DNA from: Hyaloperonospora brassicae
Taxonomy: Eukaryota; Oomycota; Peronosporomycetes; Peronosporales; Peronosporaceae
Assembly (NCBI GenBank): GCA_947650285.1
Contig: CANTFL010001315.1
Coordinates: 496,001 to 560,000, forward strand
DNA: 64,000 nt
Direction of reading: 5' to 3'
The stretch's first letter is position 1. Every line of letters starts with the position of its first letter. Position numbers and translations under genes: made by a program. Of the stretch, positions 10,440-19,423 are shown piece after piece. The notes beneath the pieces are model-generated. The model searched no databases, was not told the DNA's origin, and worked only from the letters and a program-made list of their open reading frames with translations.

Positions 10440-11173
10440 AGTCGGCACGCGGGTGTTCGAGAAAAAAGGGTTTATCCCTGCAAAAACGATTGCGATCGAC
10501 TTGTCGGGAAAGTACGATGCTGTGCTCCGACGGCAGCCGAACTTAACGGACGCAGCATTGCGGGCAGTTGTACTGATCTGTCGGTACATATACGCCGGTA
10601 TCCCGTGTTCGCCATCGTGGTATCGAACCGACGGAAAGCGGTCGCTAGCATCGCAAAGCGCACACAACGAGAAACGTCGCTGTTCGTTAAATCGGCCGTG
10701 TCAAAAGTTTGGTCCGACTCGACCATATCAATTGTTGCTGCTATTTCTGTTTGCCTCTCAATTCATGACAAACAAATCAAGTTGGCGTCATCGTGCGGTG
10801 TACCTGACCTTCTGTGCTGTGGCTGTCATACATCAGAAAAAGCGCGAGACCGACTCTTACAATGCTGATGAGACCTGTAAGGAAGTGCGAGTGACGGATA
10901 TCAAAGCGCCCGTCGTCACGTTGATGCTGCTTACTCAATCTCGAAGCGATCGTCTATCCGAAGTGCCGTCGCTCTCACGTCAATGAAACCGAAGTCGATG
11001 CGGTGTATCGACACAAACATAGCCGTCATGTGGCATCATACCAACTCGCCGACGATCACAGCGCAGCCACAGTCGAAAAAGAGTTGGCATCGTCCAACTC
11101 GGTCCTTCATCCGTCTGACTTCACGCTCTCTATTTTCGATCGCACATGGCCTGGAAGCAGCGGACAAGAGTAA
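10440..11173 (+). other. Coding-like fragments, possible spliced or decayed gene
   Basis: Between RAD6 and TFIIB (10330-11416) no complete ORF is recognised. On the plus strand several stretches have protein-like composition: from 10453, [20 protein letters not shown] and on through ALRAVVLIC; near 10800-10925, YLTFCAVAVIHQKKRETDS; and in another frame, 10935-11173, LEAIVYPKCRRSHVNETEVD, ending with a stop at 11171. They cannot be joined confidently with GT-AG introns. They may be an unrecognised multi-exon gene, a pseudogene or chance. No family was recognised. Confidence 0.25.
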
Positions 11174-11416
11174 AAGAACAGAACACCTGTGGTCGGTCAG
11201 ATGCTGTCCACAACGCAAGTGTCGAATACTTCAACGATCGATTGACTGGGCTTACCATGCACATGGGAGGTGCGGGCTCCGATAAATAGATACGAACCGG
11301 AGTGTATCGTGGATCTTTCTTCTTCCTGCTGTTTCCTGACAAGGTCTTGTCCTGTTGCCGTCGATCTACACTCCTGCTGCCACAACGCCTCTCTTGGCGT
11401 CCCGACCCACAGTCGT

Positions 11417-12334
11417 CTACGTCATCACCACACCTTCGAACAGCACCACGCGACTCTTGTTCAGCTCCTTGCACACTCTCTTCATGCTCTTTTCGCCAAT
11501 CATCGTGACGTCGCTAATCTCCTGAATCGACCGCTTCGCATTCGTGTACGCGGCCACGAGGTAGATCACCGAAGCCGCCACTGCAACAGGCGGCTGTCCA
11601 TTCGACAGCTCCAAACTGTCTGCCTTCTTTGCCACTGCATGCGCAATCACCTGCGTCTTACTTGGCAGACCGAGTCTCGAGCAAAAGCGCTGCACGTACT
11701 CTCCCGTTGTCGCCTGCTTGACCTCGAGATCCAGCCGACGTTGCAAGCTCATGAACGACTTGCCAATACGTCGTTTCGGAACGCCCGACGCGTCTTCAAA
11801 CTCCTTGAGCGAACGAGCATTGCCGGCTTTTCGGCACGCGATAAACAGCACCGCAACGACCATGCTCTCGCGCTCGGGTCCCCGCATGTTGACGCCCTGC
11901 TTCTCAGCTTCTGCGTACACGTCGAGCGCAATCTCGACAATCTTCTTGGGCAGCGACAGGCAGTCTGCCACTTCTTGAATCCGCGTCATCGTGCGCTGCA
12001 TTTTCTTCACCTTGGCACTCTCGGACGAGATGTTCGGCCGCTTGTGCTTGCCGCCTGCTTCGGCGCCCCCACCTTTCTTCAAGTCCACCAGGTACGTCGA
12101 CAGCGAGACACTGTCCAGCCGCGCGTCCGCTACGTCACCGACCCTGGATTTCGCAGCGGAGTCACCCCCGCGATCATCGTTAGCAAACGTTCGCCATTCC
12201 GGGGTATCATCTATAATGCGCTCACCGAGGATCATGCCGCACCCGCGGCACACGACGTCGCCCGCGCTGAAGTCCGTCACCACGTCGGCGCTTCCGCACT
12301 CGCGGCAATGATCCGGCGCACACTCGCCGCCCAT
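11417..12334 (-). CDS. GTF2B: Transcription initiation factor TFIIB
   Basis: Single exon, 305 aa. The N-terminal zinc ribbon has CRECG and CRGCG (residues 8-31), followed by the B-reader/linker (IIDDTPEWRTF) and two cyclin-like repeats, including GPERESMVVAVLFIACRK and PPVAVAASVIYLVAAYT. TFIIB bridges TBP on promoter DNA and RNA polymerase II. The start is set at MGGECAPDH; upstream in-frame codons are encoded by a CCT/CTC repeat and look like 5' UTR. The length fits the family (about 316 aa in human). Confidence 0.95.
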   Translation of the reverse strand: MGGECAPDHCRECGSADVVTDFSAGDVVCRGCGMILGERIIDDTPEWRTFANDDRGGDSAAKSRVGDVADARLDSVSLSTYLVDLKKGGGAEAGGKHKRPNISSESAKVKKMQRTMTRIQEVADCLSLPKKIVEIALDVYAEAEKQGVNMRGPERESMVVAVLFIACRKAGNARSLKEFEDASGVPKRRIGKSFMSLQRRLDLEVKQATTGEYVQRFCSRLGLPSKTQVIAHAVAKKADSLELSNGQPPVAVAASVIYLVAAYTNAKRSIQEISDVTMIGEKSMKRVCKELNKSRVVLFEGVVMT

Positions 12335-12505
12335 GACAACGGCAGGGAGGGGGGAGGAGAACGAGGAGGAGGAGGAGGAGGAAAAGAGGAAGACGAGGAT
12401 CAGGAGGAGGCCGTGCAAGCGATGGGGTGGACGGGTGCACACTTGGCGCGCACTTGCGGCTCGAGAAGCGACGAGCTGTTGCTGGCGCTGGTCGGCGGCG
12501 GGGTG

Positions 12506-12508
<3 letters not shown>

Positions 12509-12538
<30 letters not shown>
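12509..12538. repeat. (GGTGTC)5 microsatellite
   Basis: Five uninterrupted 6-bp copies in the upstream region of TFIIB. Confidence 0.9.
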
Positions 12539-12539
<1 letters not shown>

Positions 12540-12647
12540 ATGGGATTCTAGTTAAATAGCCTCTGGACTGTGATCCACTCACGCGTATCGTACCTAAGGG
12601 CGCGCTCGGTTTTTGGTTACGTCCGGCACACAATACCTGGTGCAAGG

Positions 12648-12722
12648 CGGTCGGTACGATATGGTATGGGACGGTACGGTATGGTATGGAACGAAGGTGT
12701 ACGGTACATAACGGTACGGTGT
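12648..12722. repeat. Degenerate GGTACGGTAT-type repeat
   Basis: Several imperfect copies built from GGTACGGTATGG and GGTATGG, in the space between TFIIB and DPM3. Confidence 0.75.
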
Positions 12723-13009
12723 GTGCATCAACACTTTTGTGGTTGATTGGCTCGACATGACACACACACAGCTACGGTACGACCCTATCCGTACATCTCT
12801 TCTTGGCGCTCTGGACGTCGATCGAAGCAGTCGATACCGTGACTGCTGCAACACGATGCGTGAATCTGCTCGTCGGTCATACCAAGTGGTCGTCCCAGTT
12901 GCGCATTATGTCTGCGTCGGTCAGGCCGTCCACCGGCATGTTTTACCAGGAGGGTCCAGTCGCTCGTGTGCGGCGTCTCTTCTTGTCCCTCTCCTGCACC
13001 GTCGTGGCT

Positions 13010-13288
13010 CTAGAACTTGAACCCCTTCTTCGCCAGGTCCAGTTTGGCCTCGACGACATGCTGATCCAGCTCCTTGGACGCCTCGGGGAAGTCTTGTACT
13101 GCCATGACGGACAACGCGATGACTGCCAGCGAGTACGCGCCAAAGGACACAACTGCGTACACGGGCAGCGCTTTCACGACCGAAAACACACGCGGGTTTT
13201 GCACGTGATTGGACACATACTGCAGCAACAACAGCCACAGCGCGAGCAACGCGACGCCTGCAGTGAGCCACTTCTGGTACTTGAGCAT
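13010..13288 (-). CDS. DPM3: Dolichol-phosphate mannose synthase subunit 3
   Basis: Single exon, 92 aa, the exact length of human DPM3. Two membrane spans (about residues 9-26 and 42-64) precede a C-terminal coiled coil; the motif LPVYAVVSFGAYSL and the ending VEAKLDLAKKGFKF match the family, whose C-terminus binds the catalytic DPM1. DPM3 anchors the enzyme in the ER membrane; its product, dolichol-phosphate mannose, feeds N-glycan, GPI and O-mannose synthesis. Head to head with the first transposase-derived gene. Confidence 0.92.
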   Translation of the reverse strand: MLKYQKWLTAGVALLALWLLLLQYVSNHVQNPRVFSVVKALPVYAVVSFGAYSLAVIALSVMAVQDFPEASKELDQHVVEAKLDLAKKGFKF

Positions 13289-13483
13289 CGTCTAGACGGA
13301 GGAGGAGGAGGAGGACGAGGAGGAGGCGTATCGATCGTAAGTGTGGGTAAATGTGTATGTGTACGCCACACCACGCACTTCGATCCAGCCACATGTCGCC
13401 ACTGATTCGTCAAAACTACATTGTCGACCGAGACTGCTTATTGGCTGAAAACCGGTCAACAACCAATCTCAAGCGCCTGGATC

Positions 13484-14911
13484 ATGCCAGCGCCTGCAGG
13501 TGATCCGTGCGAGATGGCAGCGGCCGTCGAGGACAAGGCACAGGGTCGGCGCCGACCCAACTTGACGGACGAAGAGCGACTGGTCCTAGCCAACTACCTG
13601 CTCCAGCATCGACAGGGCGAGTCGCGTCTGCCGCGAGCAGTCATTGCCACTGCTGCCGACAAGTTCCAAGTCCATCGGAACACCGTGTCCCGTATTTGGA
13701 GCCTCATGAAGCTCGCGCTCGACAGTGGCTCGTCTATTGACGTTGTGATGAGGCAAGTGCTGTCGAGGAAACGAGGCAATTGTGGACGCAAGAGGAAAGA
13801 CTACTCGACGGCGCTGGAACAAGTCAAGCAGCTGCCCCTGAACCAGCGCGGCTCGTTGCGAGCTCTTTCGTCGGCGGTGGGCGTTCCCCGCACCACATTG
13901 TTTCGTCTGCTACGCAATTACGAGACTGATGACATCTGCAAAAGCGATAATGAGGAAGCGAGATCGGAAGTGAAGCCGACGACCGCTAACACGATCAAAC
14001 CAGCACTGTCGGAGAAGAACAAGAGAGAGCGACTGCGCTTTTGTTACCGAAAGATGCAGCCCAACGGCGTGTTTGACAACATGTTCAACGTCGTGCATAT
14101 CAACACCAAGTGGTGTTTGCTACCGGGTGCTCGTGATGCTGAGACAATGACGAACAAGAAGAAGAGGAAAGTCATGTTCCTGATCGCTGTCGCTCGACCG
14201 CAATGGGATACCGGTCGGCAGAAACAGTTTGACGGCAAGCTTGGTGTGTGGCCATGTATAGCGACTGGGGAACTTACGCTCACTGGAACGGATGTTGAAG
14301 TCAGTGCGCCGAGTGTTGTGGATTCAGCAAAAACCGGACGTGTGCTTCGCGTGCTAGAGACGGTCACAAAGACGGAGATTCAAGCCATGATCACACACCA
14401 TGTCATTCCAGCGATCAAGCTCAAGATGCCGAACGCGCTGCGCACCGACCCGGTCTTCATTCAAATGGACAATCAGCAGATGCGACTGACAGCTGATGAT
14501 CCCGTTGTAGCCGAGCACGGCAGCACTGACGGCTGGGACATTCGCGTGCAATACCAACCAGCGCATAGTCCCGAGCTAGTGGTGCTAAGTCACGCCTTGC
14601 TCAAGAGTATTTATCCAGCGACTTTTCCATCGCAACGTGGCTGCACGCCGTTGTCGCCTGTCGAAGCGCTTATCGCGGGCATGGAGCGCACGTTTGCTGC
14701 CGTGCCCAAGCGACGGATCAACAACGCGTTTCTGGCGTTACAAAAGACAATGGAATGCGTGATGCTGGCTGGTGGGTCTAATAACTTTGACTCGCAAGAA
14801 GACGCGACCAAGCAGAGCTTGCAAGCCGACGGCAGTCTTCCTGTGAGCGTACTCTGCCAGCGCGACGCAATCGCAGCGTGTCAGTGCATTCTGAACAGCT
14901 CACAAGAGTGA
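13484..14911 (+). CDS. Transposase-derived protein 1 (mariner-type, altered catalytic site)
   Basis: Intronless, 475 aa from ATG 13484; the frame is open upstream to 13421 without an ATG. It has a helix-turn-helix (LTDEERLVLANYLLQ, FQVHRNTVSRIWSL), a second HTH (LRALSSAVGVPRTTLFRLL), then a DDE-type core (KVMFLIAVARPQW, DGKLGVWPC, VIPAIKLKMPN). In active mariner-type transposases of plants and oomycetes the three acidic residues lie in VHIDEKW, QDN and NVLD. Here they read VHINTKW (D to N), MDNQQM (D kept) and VVLSHAL (D to S). Catalysis is therefore unlikely. No terminal inverted repeats were seen. A domesticated DNA-binding protein is the simplest reading; an old dead element with an unusually intact frame is the alternative. 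Confidence 0.8.
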   Translation: MPAPAGDPCEMAAAVEDKAQGRRRPNLTDEERLVLANYLLQHRQGESRLPRAVIATAADKFQVHRNTVSRIWSLMKLALDSGSSIDVVMRQVLSRKRGNCGRKRKDYSTALEQVKQLPLNQRGSLRALSSAVGVPRTTLFRLLRNYETDDICKSDNEEARSEVKPTTANTIKPALSEKNKRERLRFCYRKMQPNGVFDNMFNVVHINTKWCLLPGARDAETMTNKKKRKVMFLIAVARPQWDTGRQKQFDGKLGVWPCIATGELTLTGTDVEVSAPSVVDSAKTGRVLRVLETVTKTEIQAMITHHVIPAIKLKMPNALRTDPVFIQMDNQQMRLTADDPVVAEHGSTDGWDIRVQYQPAHSPELVVLSHALLKSIYPATFPSQRGCTPLSPVEALIAGMERTFAAVPKRRINNAFLALQKTMECVMLAGGSNNFDSQEDATKQSLQADGSLPVSVLCQRDAIAACQCILNSSQE

Positions 14912-15036
14912 CGGGCTACTCGCTGTTGGTCTCGCTCGTAACGGCACGTGGTAATAAAAAACCGGTTGGGCGCGATGTTGAAGTTGCAATGTGTGCACCA
15001 CACGAGATGGGCACACTCCTCGCGCATTATTAGCCA

Positions 15037-16515
15037 ATGCGAAGGTCGAAGCGCGACTGCGTCCAGCCCGAAGTGCCTCGTCCACCAATTGCAAGACCCC
15101 TCATGACCACACCCGAGCTCGCGACGCCTTGTGCAGCTGTCGAGGCGCCATGCAGCGCCCCCGCGTCGCTGTCCGAACCCCCAGTGGCCGTCGAAGCTCC
15201 GCCAGCCCCTCCTCTTGCTTCTGGCAAGAAAACAAGCGCGTGGAAAGAACGCGGGAGCAAGAACTTGACGTACGACGAGCGACGCTCGATGCTCGATTTC
15301 CTCCTCGAGCGACGCGTTGACGGCACGTCGAAGCTCGCGCGCCACGCGGTCACGGACGCCGCCACGGAGTTTCGAGTGGACCGGCGCACGGTCTCTCGGC
15401 TGTGGAAACGAGCGGTGCAGAGTTTCGAGAATGGCGACGAAGTGTGTGACGTGGCGTCACGAAAAGTCGGACATCGCGGACGCCGGAAACGCGACTGGTC
15501 GGCTGAGCTCAAGCGCGTGAAAGAGATCCCCTTGTCGCAGCGAGGCTCGATCCGCGCGCTGGCAATGGCAGTGGGGATTCCCAAGACAACGCTCTACGAG
15601 CTCTTGAAAGAGGACGGCAGCCCTTGTATCAACTCGATCAAGCCGTCGCTCACGGACAAGAACAAGCTGGATCGACTGCGGTATTGCGCCGACAAGGTAC
15701 GGCTGAACGGGCTATTTGACGACATGCACAACGTTGTGCACGTGAATGTCAAGCGGTTTGCCCTGTCGCGAGACAAGAAGACCAAGATCATGTTTATGGC
15801 AGCAGTGGCGAGACCGCAGTGGGATCTGCACAAGAACGAGTGCTTTGATGGCAAAATCGGTACATGGCCGTTCGTGCGGGAAGTGACGCAGGTACAGGAG
15901 GCAGACGTGCCACCATCGCCAGAGCGGACGTTTGTTGCACTGGAGGCTGTGACGAAGGACGACGTGCAGCGCATGATCACAGAGCTAGTGATCCCGGCCA
16001 TTCGGGTGAAAATGCCGGTGCATCTCATGCACGGTCCCATCTACATCCAGCAAGATAGTGTGAAGATTCGGTGCGCAGGCGACGCCGGCTTTGCTGAAGA
16101 AGGACGGAAGCACGGCTGGAACATCCAGATGCAGGCCCTCCCACCGTATTCCCCGGACTTCGTCGTGATGGATAGCGCTCTGTTCAAACCGATGCTGGAT
16201 GCATTGAAAGCCTCGCCACCTCCAGCGCCCGTGTCGTCGATGTCTGGATTTGCGGAGTTGATATCGGGTGTGGAGCAAGGGTTTGCTTCGCTCACGAAAG
16301 ACGAGATCAATGACGCATTCTTGACGTTGCAAAAGGCTATGGAGTGTACGATGCGCGTTCAAGGCGCGAACACGTACGAGCTCGGTCCCACGAGTAGAGA
16401 GCAGCTCCAAATGGAAGGCAGTCTACCTGTGAGCATACTGTGCGATCCGGATGCGTTGTTGGCATGCAAAGCGGCGCTTGATGATGCTACGAGAGAAGGC
16501 CTTGAAGCTCTCTGA
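15037..16515 (+). CDS. Transposase-derived protein 2 (tandem paralogue)
   Basis: Intronless, 492 aa (ATG 15103 is an alternative start). A Pro/Ala-rich N-terminus leads to the same two HTH units (FRVDRRTVSRLWKR; IRALAMAVGIPKTTLYELL) and the same DDE-like core (KIMFMAAVARPQW, DGKIGTWPF) as its neighbour 125 bp upstream. The catalytic positions read VHVNVKR (first D to N), IQQDSVK (D kept) and FVVMDSALF (third D kept). Both proteins share the C-terminal ending pattern DGSLPVSVLC/EGSLPVSILC, so they arose by tandem duplication and then diverged. The shared loss of the first Asp argues that it preceded duplication. Both frames are fully open, suggesting selection on the protein. Confidence 0.8.
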   Translation: MRRSKRDCVQPEVPRPPIARPLMTTPELATPCAAVEAPCSAPASLSEPPVAVEAPPAPPLASGKKTSAWKERGSKNLTYDERRSMLDFLLERRVDGTSKLARHAVTDAATEFRVDRRTVSRLWKRAVQSFENGDEVCDVASRKVGHRGRRKRDWSAELKRVKEIPLSQRGSIRALAMAVGIPKTTLYELLKEDGSPCINSIKPSLTDKNKLDRLRYCADKVRLNGLFDDMHNVVHVNVKRFALSRDKKTKIMFMAAVARPQWDLHKNECFDGKIGTWPFVREVTQVQEADVPPSPERTFVALEAVTKDDVQRMITELVIPAIRVKMPVHLMHGPIYIQQDSVKIRCAGDAGFAEEGRKHGWNIQMQALPPYSPDFVVMDSALFKPMLDALKASPPPAPVSSMSGFAELISGVEQGFASLTKDEINDAFLTLQKAMECTMRVQGANTYELGPTSREQLQMEGSLPVSILCDPDALLACKAALDDATREGLEAL

Positions 16516-16756
16516 GACGACAATGGAACCGATGCTGCTGACATGTGCTTGTACCGCTCGACACTCTCGTATGTAAAAGTATGCGTCCATGTGTATTTAT
16601 CGCTCGATGTTAGGGACGTGACCCGCGCGCTCATCGTTGAGACGGCTCGTAAGTTGGCAACAGAAGCAAACATCATGCAAACTACCATCAATGAGTCGTC
16701 CCTGATCTCTTCTCGTGTTTGTAGAAGTAGCGGACCCCATGGAAACACTCCGCATC

Positions 16757-19051
16757 TTACGCAACAAATGGCGTACCAAGGTTCCACGCGATAAAGGCAA
16801 ACACCTCAGACGTTTCTTCAATGATCTTGGTGGTCGGCTTACCAGCTCCGTGACCGGACTTCGTATCGATGCGAATCAGCAACGGGTTCGTCTGTGCCTC
16901 GGAGCTCCCGAGCTGATGTTGTAGCTCCGCGATGAGCTTGTACGAGTGCAGGGGCACAACGCGATCATCATGATCACCAGTAGTTAGCAGTACTGACGGA
17001 AACCCACCACGCTCGGCAAGCTTCTGCATGATGGGGCTATCAGCGCGTGGAACATTGTGGAGCGGCGAGTACTGCCGAATGTAGTGAAAGTCATCCGCCA
17101 CGTCCGGGTCGCCGTAGTCCGTGCGCCACGCGTGACCAATGGTGAACTTGTGGAAACGCAACATGTCCATGACACCCACTGCGCCTACCACACAACGGTA
17201 GAGATCAGGGCGCTGGTTGCTGGTCGCCGCCACCAACAGACCACCGTTGGACCCGCCGTGGATCGCAATCTTCTCTGGGTTCGTATAGCCTTCCGCGATA
17301 AGATACTCGGCAGCGCCGTGGAAGTCATCGAATACATTCTGTTTCTTGTGCAGCATGCCAGCTTGGTGCCATTGCTCTCCGTACTCACCACCGCCACGCA
17401 AGTTCGGTAGCGCCAACATGCCATTAAAGTGCTGGACAAACACGAGTCGAGATACGCTAAAAGCCGGCGTGAGCGAGATGTTGAAGCCGCCGTAGCCGTA
17501 GAGGTACACTGGCAATTGACCATCTTTCGGTGCACTCTTACGCTTCACGAGGAACATGGGAATCTTCGTGCCGTCCTTAGACGGGTAGAACACTTGCTCC
17601 GCCTCAAATTGACTGGGGTCGAAACCTTTCACCGTCGTTTCACGAAACACTTCAGCCACAGGCGCTGTGGTTGACGTTGCTCCCGTCTTCGACAGATCAA
17701 TGCGAAAGATAGACCCCGGGTAGAGAAACGACACGAAGTGGTAAAACAGCTCCGACTCGGTGCGTTTGCTTGCTACCCCGACCGTGCCGACACTGGGCAG
17801 TGGGATCTCGTACAGGAACACGCCATCGAGGTTATACACGTGCAGTTCGTTGTGCACGTCTTTCACGATCTGCACAACAAGCAGATTGGGCGCCACGGGG
17901 TGCACGCTATCAATCACAATCGCATCCGGCTGTTCAGGGATCACCTCTTCCCACACGGGCGTAGCACTGCCGTCCACCAGCTTCGTACGCACCACGCGCT
18001 CGCGTGGAGCATCCGCATTCGTCTTGAAGTAGTAGACGTCTCCGTCGTTGAGAATGTACGAGTACGCGGCGTCCATGTTGTCCACAAGTTTCGTCACTGC
18101 AATCGTCGAGTCACTCGGTCCTTTCAAGAAGCTGTCAAAGTCGCGCAGGTCCGCCACATGGACCATGTTGGCATTCTTGCACCCGTCGTGCACGTACAGG
18201 AGCAACTTCTTGCCATCGTCCGAGACTTCAGCTCCCACGTTGAACGTCGGCTCACTTGGGTACGCGTACACCAATTTATCCTGCGCCTGCGACGTGTGCA
18301 GCGTATGGAACCACACTTGGTGGTTCATGTTTGCGTCCGTCTCGGTCCCCTTCTCCACTGCAGCTTCTTCTTCGTGCTCCTTCTCTTCGTGCTCCTCGTT
18401 CTTCGCACCGCCTTGTACCGTCTTTGCTAGCGGTGGGTACCGCGAGTAAAAGAACCCCTTGTCATCGTGTGTCCAGCTAATGCCCGAGAACTTGACCCAC
18501 TCGACCGTATCTTCGAGCACTGTCGTCCCTTCGTCCTGCACGTCCAGGACGTGGATCGTCTGCCAGTCCGAGCCGCCGCGTGCGATCCCGTAGGCCAAAA
18601 AGAGCTTTCCGTCGTTCAACTTCGACTCGGAGAACGCGCGACTCGCGAGCGCTGCGGTCCCGTCGGTCGCTAAAGCGTTCGGGTCCAAGAGCACGCGGGG
18701 CGGGCTGTCCAATGTCGCTTGAATGTACAGCACGCTCTGGTTCTGCAAGCCGTCGTTTTTGCTGAACACGTACTTTGAGCCGTACTTACGCGGGGCCGTG
18801 TACTTTTCGTAATTAAAGAGATCGGTCAACCGCGCTTTGGTTTCGGCGACATAGGGGACGGTATGACGCAAGAGGTCCTGCGTCATATCGTTCTGCTCGG
18901 TCACAAACGCGCGCGTTTCCGCAGCGTCGGGGTCTTCGAGCCAACGGTACGGGTCGGCCACTTGCACGCCATGCAGATGCTCGACGACGTCGGCGCGGCG
19001 CACGGTCGGGTACGATAGTTTCTTGGCGAGGAGACGTCCGGTAGCCGTCAT
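16757..19051 (-). CDS. PREP: Prolyl oligopeptidase (serine protease family S9A)
   Basis: Single exon, 764 aa from ATG 19051. The N-terminal signature DPYRWLEDPDA leads into the seven-bladed propeller, then the alpha/beta-hydrolase domain: GGSNGGLLVA holds the nucleophile Ser, TTGDHDDRVVPLHSYK the Asp and KSGHGAGKPT the His. The enzyme cleaves short peptides after proline in the cytosol. An acidic Glu-rich insert (EEHEEKEHEEEAAVE) sits in the propeller part near residue 230. The frame is open about 78 codons further upstream, but that part is encoded by repeats and does not resemble the family, so it is treated as 5' UTR. Confidence 0.95.
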   Translation of the reverse strand: MTATGRLLAKKLSYPTVRRADVVEHLHGVQVADPYRWLEDPDAAETRAFVTEQNDMTQDLLRHTVPYVAETKARLTDLFNYEKYTAPRKYGSKYVFSKNDGLQNQSVLYIQATLDSPPRVLLDPNALATDGTAALASRAFSESKLNDGKLFLAYGIARGGSDWQTIHVLDVQDEGTTVLEDTVEWVKFSGISWTHDDKGFFYSRYPPLAKTVQGGAKNEEHEEKEHEEEAAVEKGTETDANMNHQVWFHTLHTSQAQDKLVYAYPSEPTFNVGAEVSDDGKKLLLYVHDGCKNANMVHVADLRDFDSFLKGPSDSTIAVTKLVDNMDAAYSYILNDGDVYYFKTNADAPRERVVRTKLVDGSATPVWEEVIPEQPDAIVIDSVHPVAPNLLVVQIVKDVHNELHVYNLDGVFLYEIPLPSVGTVGVASKRTESELFYHFVSFLYPGSIFRIDLSKTGATSTTAPVAEVFRETTVKGFDPSQFEAEQVFYPSKDGTKIPMFLVKRKSAPKDGQLPVYLYGYGGFNISLTPAFSVSRLVFVQHFNGMLALPNLRGGGEYGEQWHQAGMLHKKQNVFDDFHGAAEYLIAEGYTNPEKIAIHGGSNGGLLVAATSNQRPDLYRCVVGAVGVMDMLRFHKFTIGHAWRTDYGDPDVADDFHYIRQYSPLHNVPRADSPIMQKLAERGGFPSVLLTTGDHDDRVVPLHSYKLIAELQHQLGSSEAQTNPLLIRIDTKSGHGAGKPTTKIIEETSEVFAFIAWNLGTPFVA

Positions 19052-19423
19052 GAGGAGGTCGCGTTGTTGGTCTTGGCGCTCTTTGTTGGATATGATCGAT
19101 ACGAGAGAGCCGAGAAAGGGGGTGGGGAATGGTACAGATAGAGGGAAGCGGAGAAGTGGGCATATGGGACATGGACGACGTGGCCAAATCGAGAAGATCC
19201 TGTAGCTATGATGATGCCGACGATCGTGGACGGTATGACGATCGTGGACGGTATGACGATCGCTCGCTAGCAAATTTATGTACACACTAGACTTGGCAAT
19301 TTAGCAAACCGGCGTTAGTGTACAGGATAACGGCACGACTCCTGCTTTCTTTTTATCATTTTTGACCTCGCACAAAGCGTTATGAGGCTGTCGTGGATAC
19401 TTAACGAGACATCGCATTGACAA
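19052..19423. promoter_or_regulatory. Divergent intergenic region, POP/RBBP5
   Basis: 372 bp between divergent start codons, with a duplicated 18-bp unit at 19219-19254. Presumably carries both promoters. Confidence 0.5.
19219..19262. repeat. 18-bp direct repeat
   Basis: Two exact tandem copies beginning GACGATCGTGGACGG plus a partial third, in the POP/RBBP5 intergenic region. Confidence 0.85.

Larger units (their letters stand above)
12335..13009. other. TFIIB upstream region with simple repeats
   Basis: 675 bp lacking a supported gene. Includes a GGA/CTC-rich tract next to the TFIIB start, a (GGTGTC)n hexamer repeat and a degenerate GGTACGGTAT repeat (both listed separately). Confidence 0.65.

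Noticed and set aside
11270..12559. 429-codon plus-strand frame
   Set aside because: Antisense shadow of TFIIB.
19052..19285. N-terminal extension of prolyl oligopeptidase
   Set aside because: Encoded by 18-bp repeats, no similarity to the family and not a targeting peptide.
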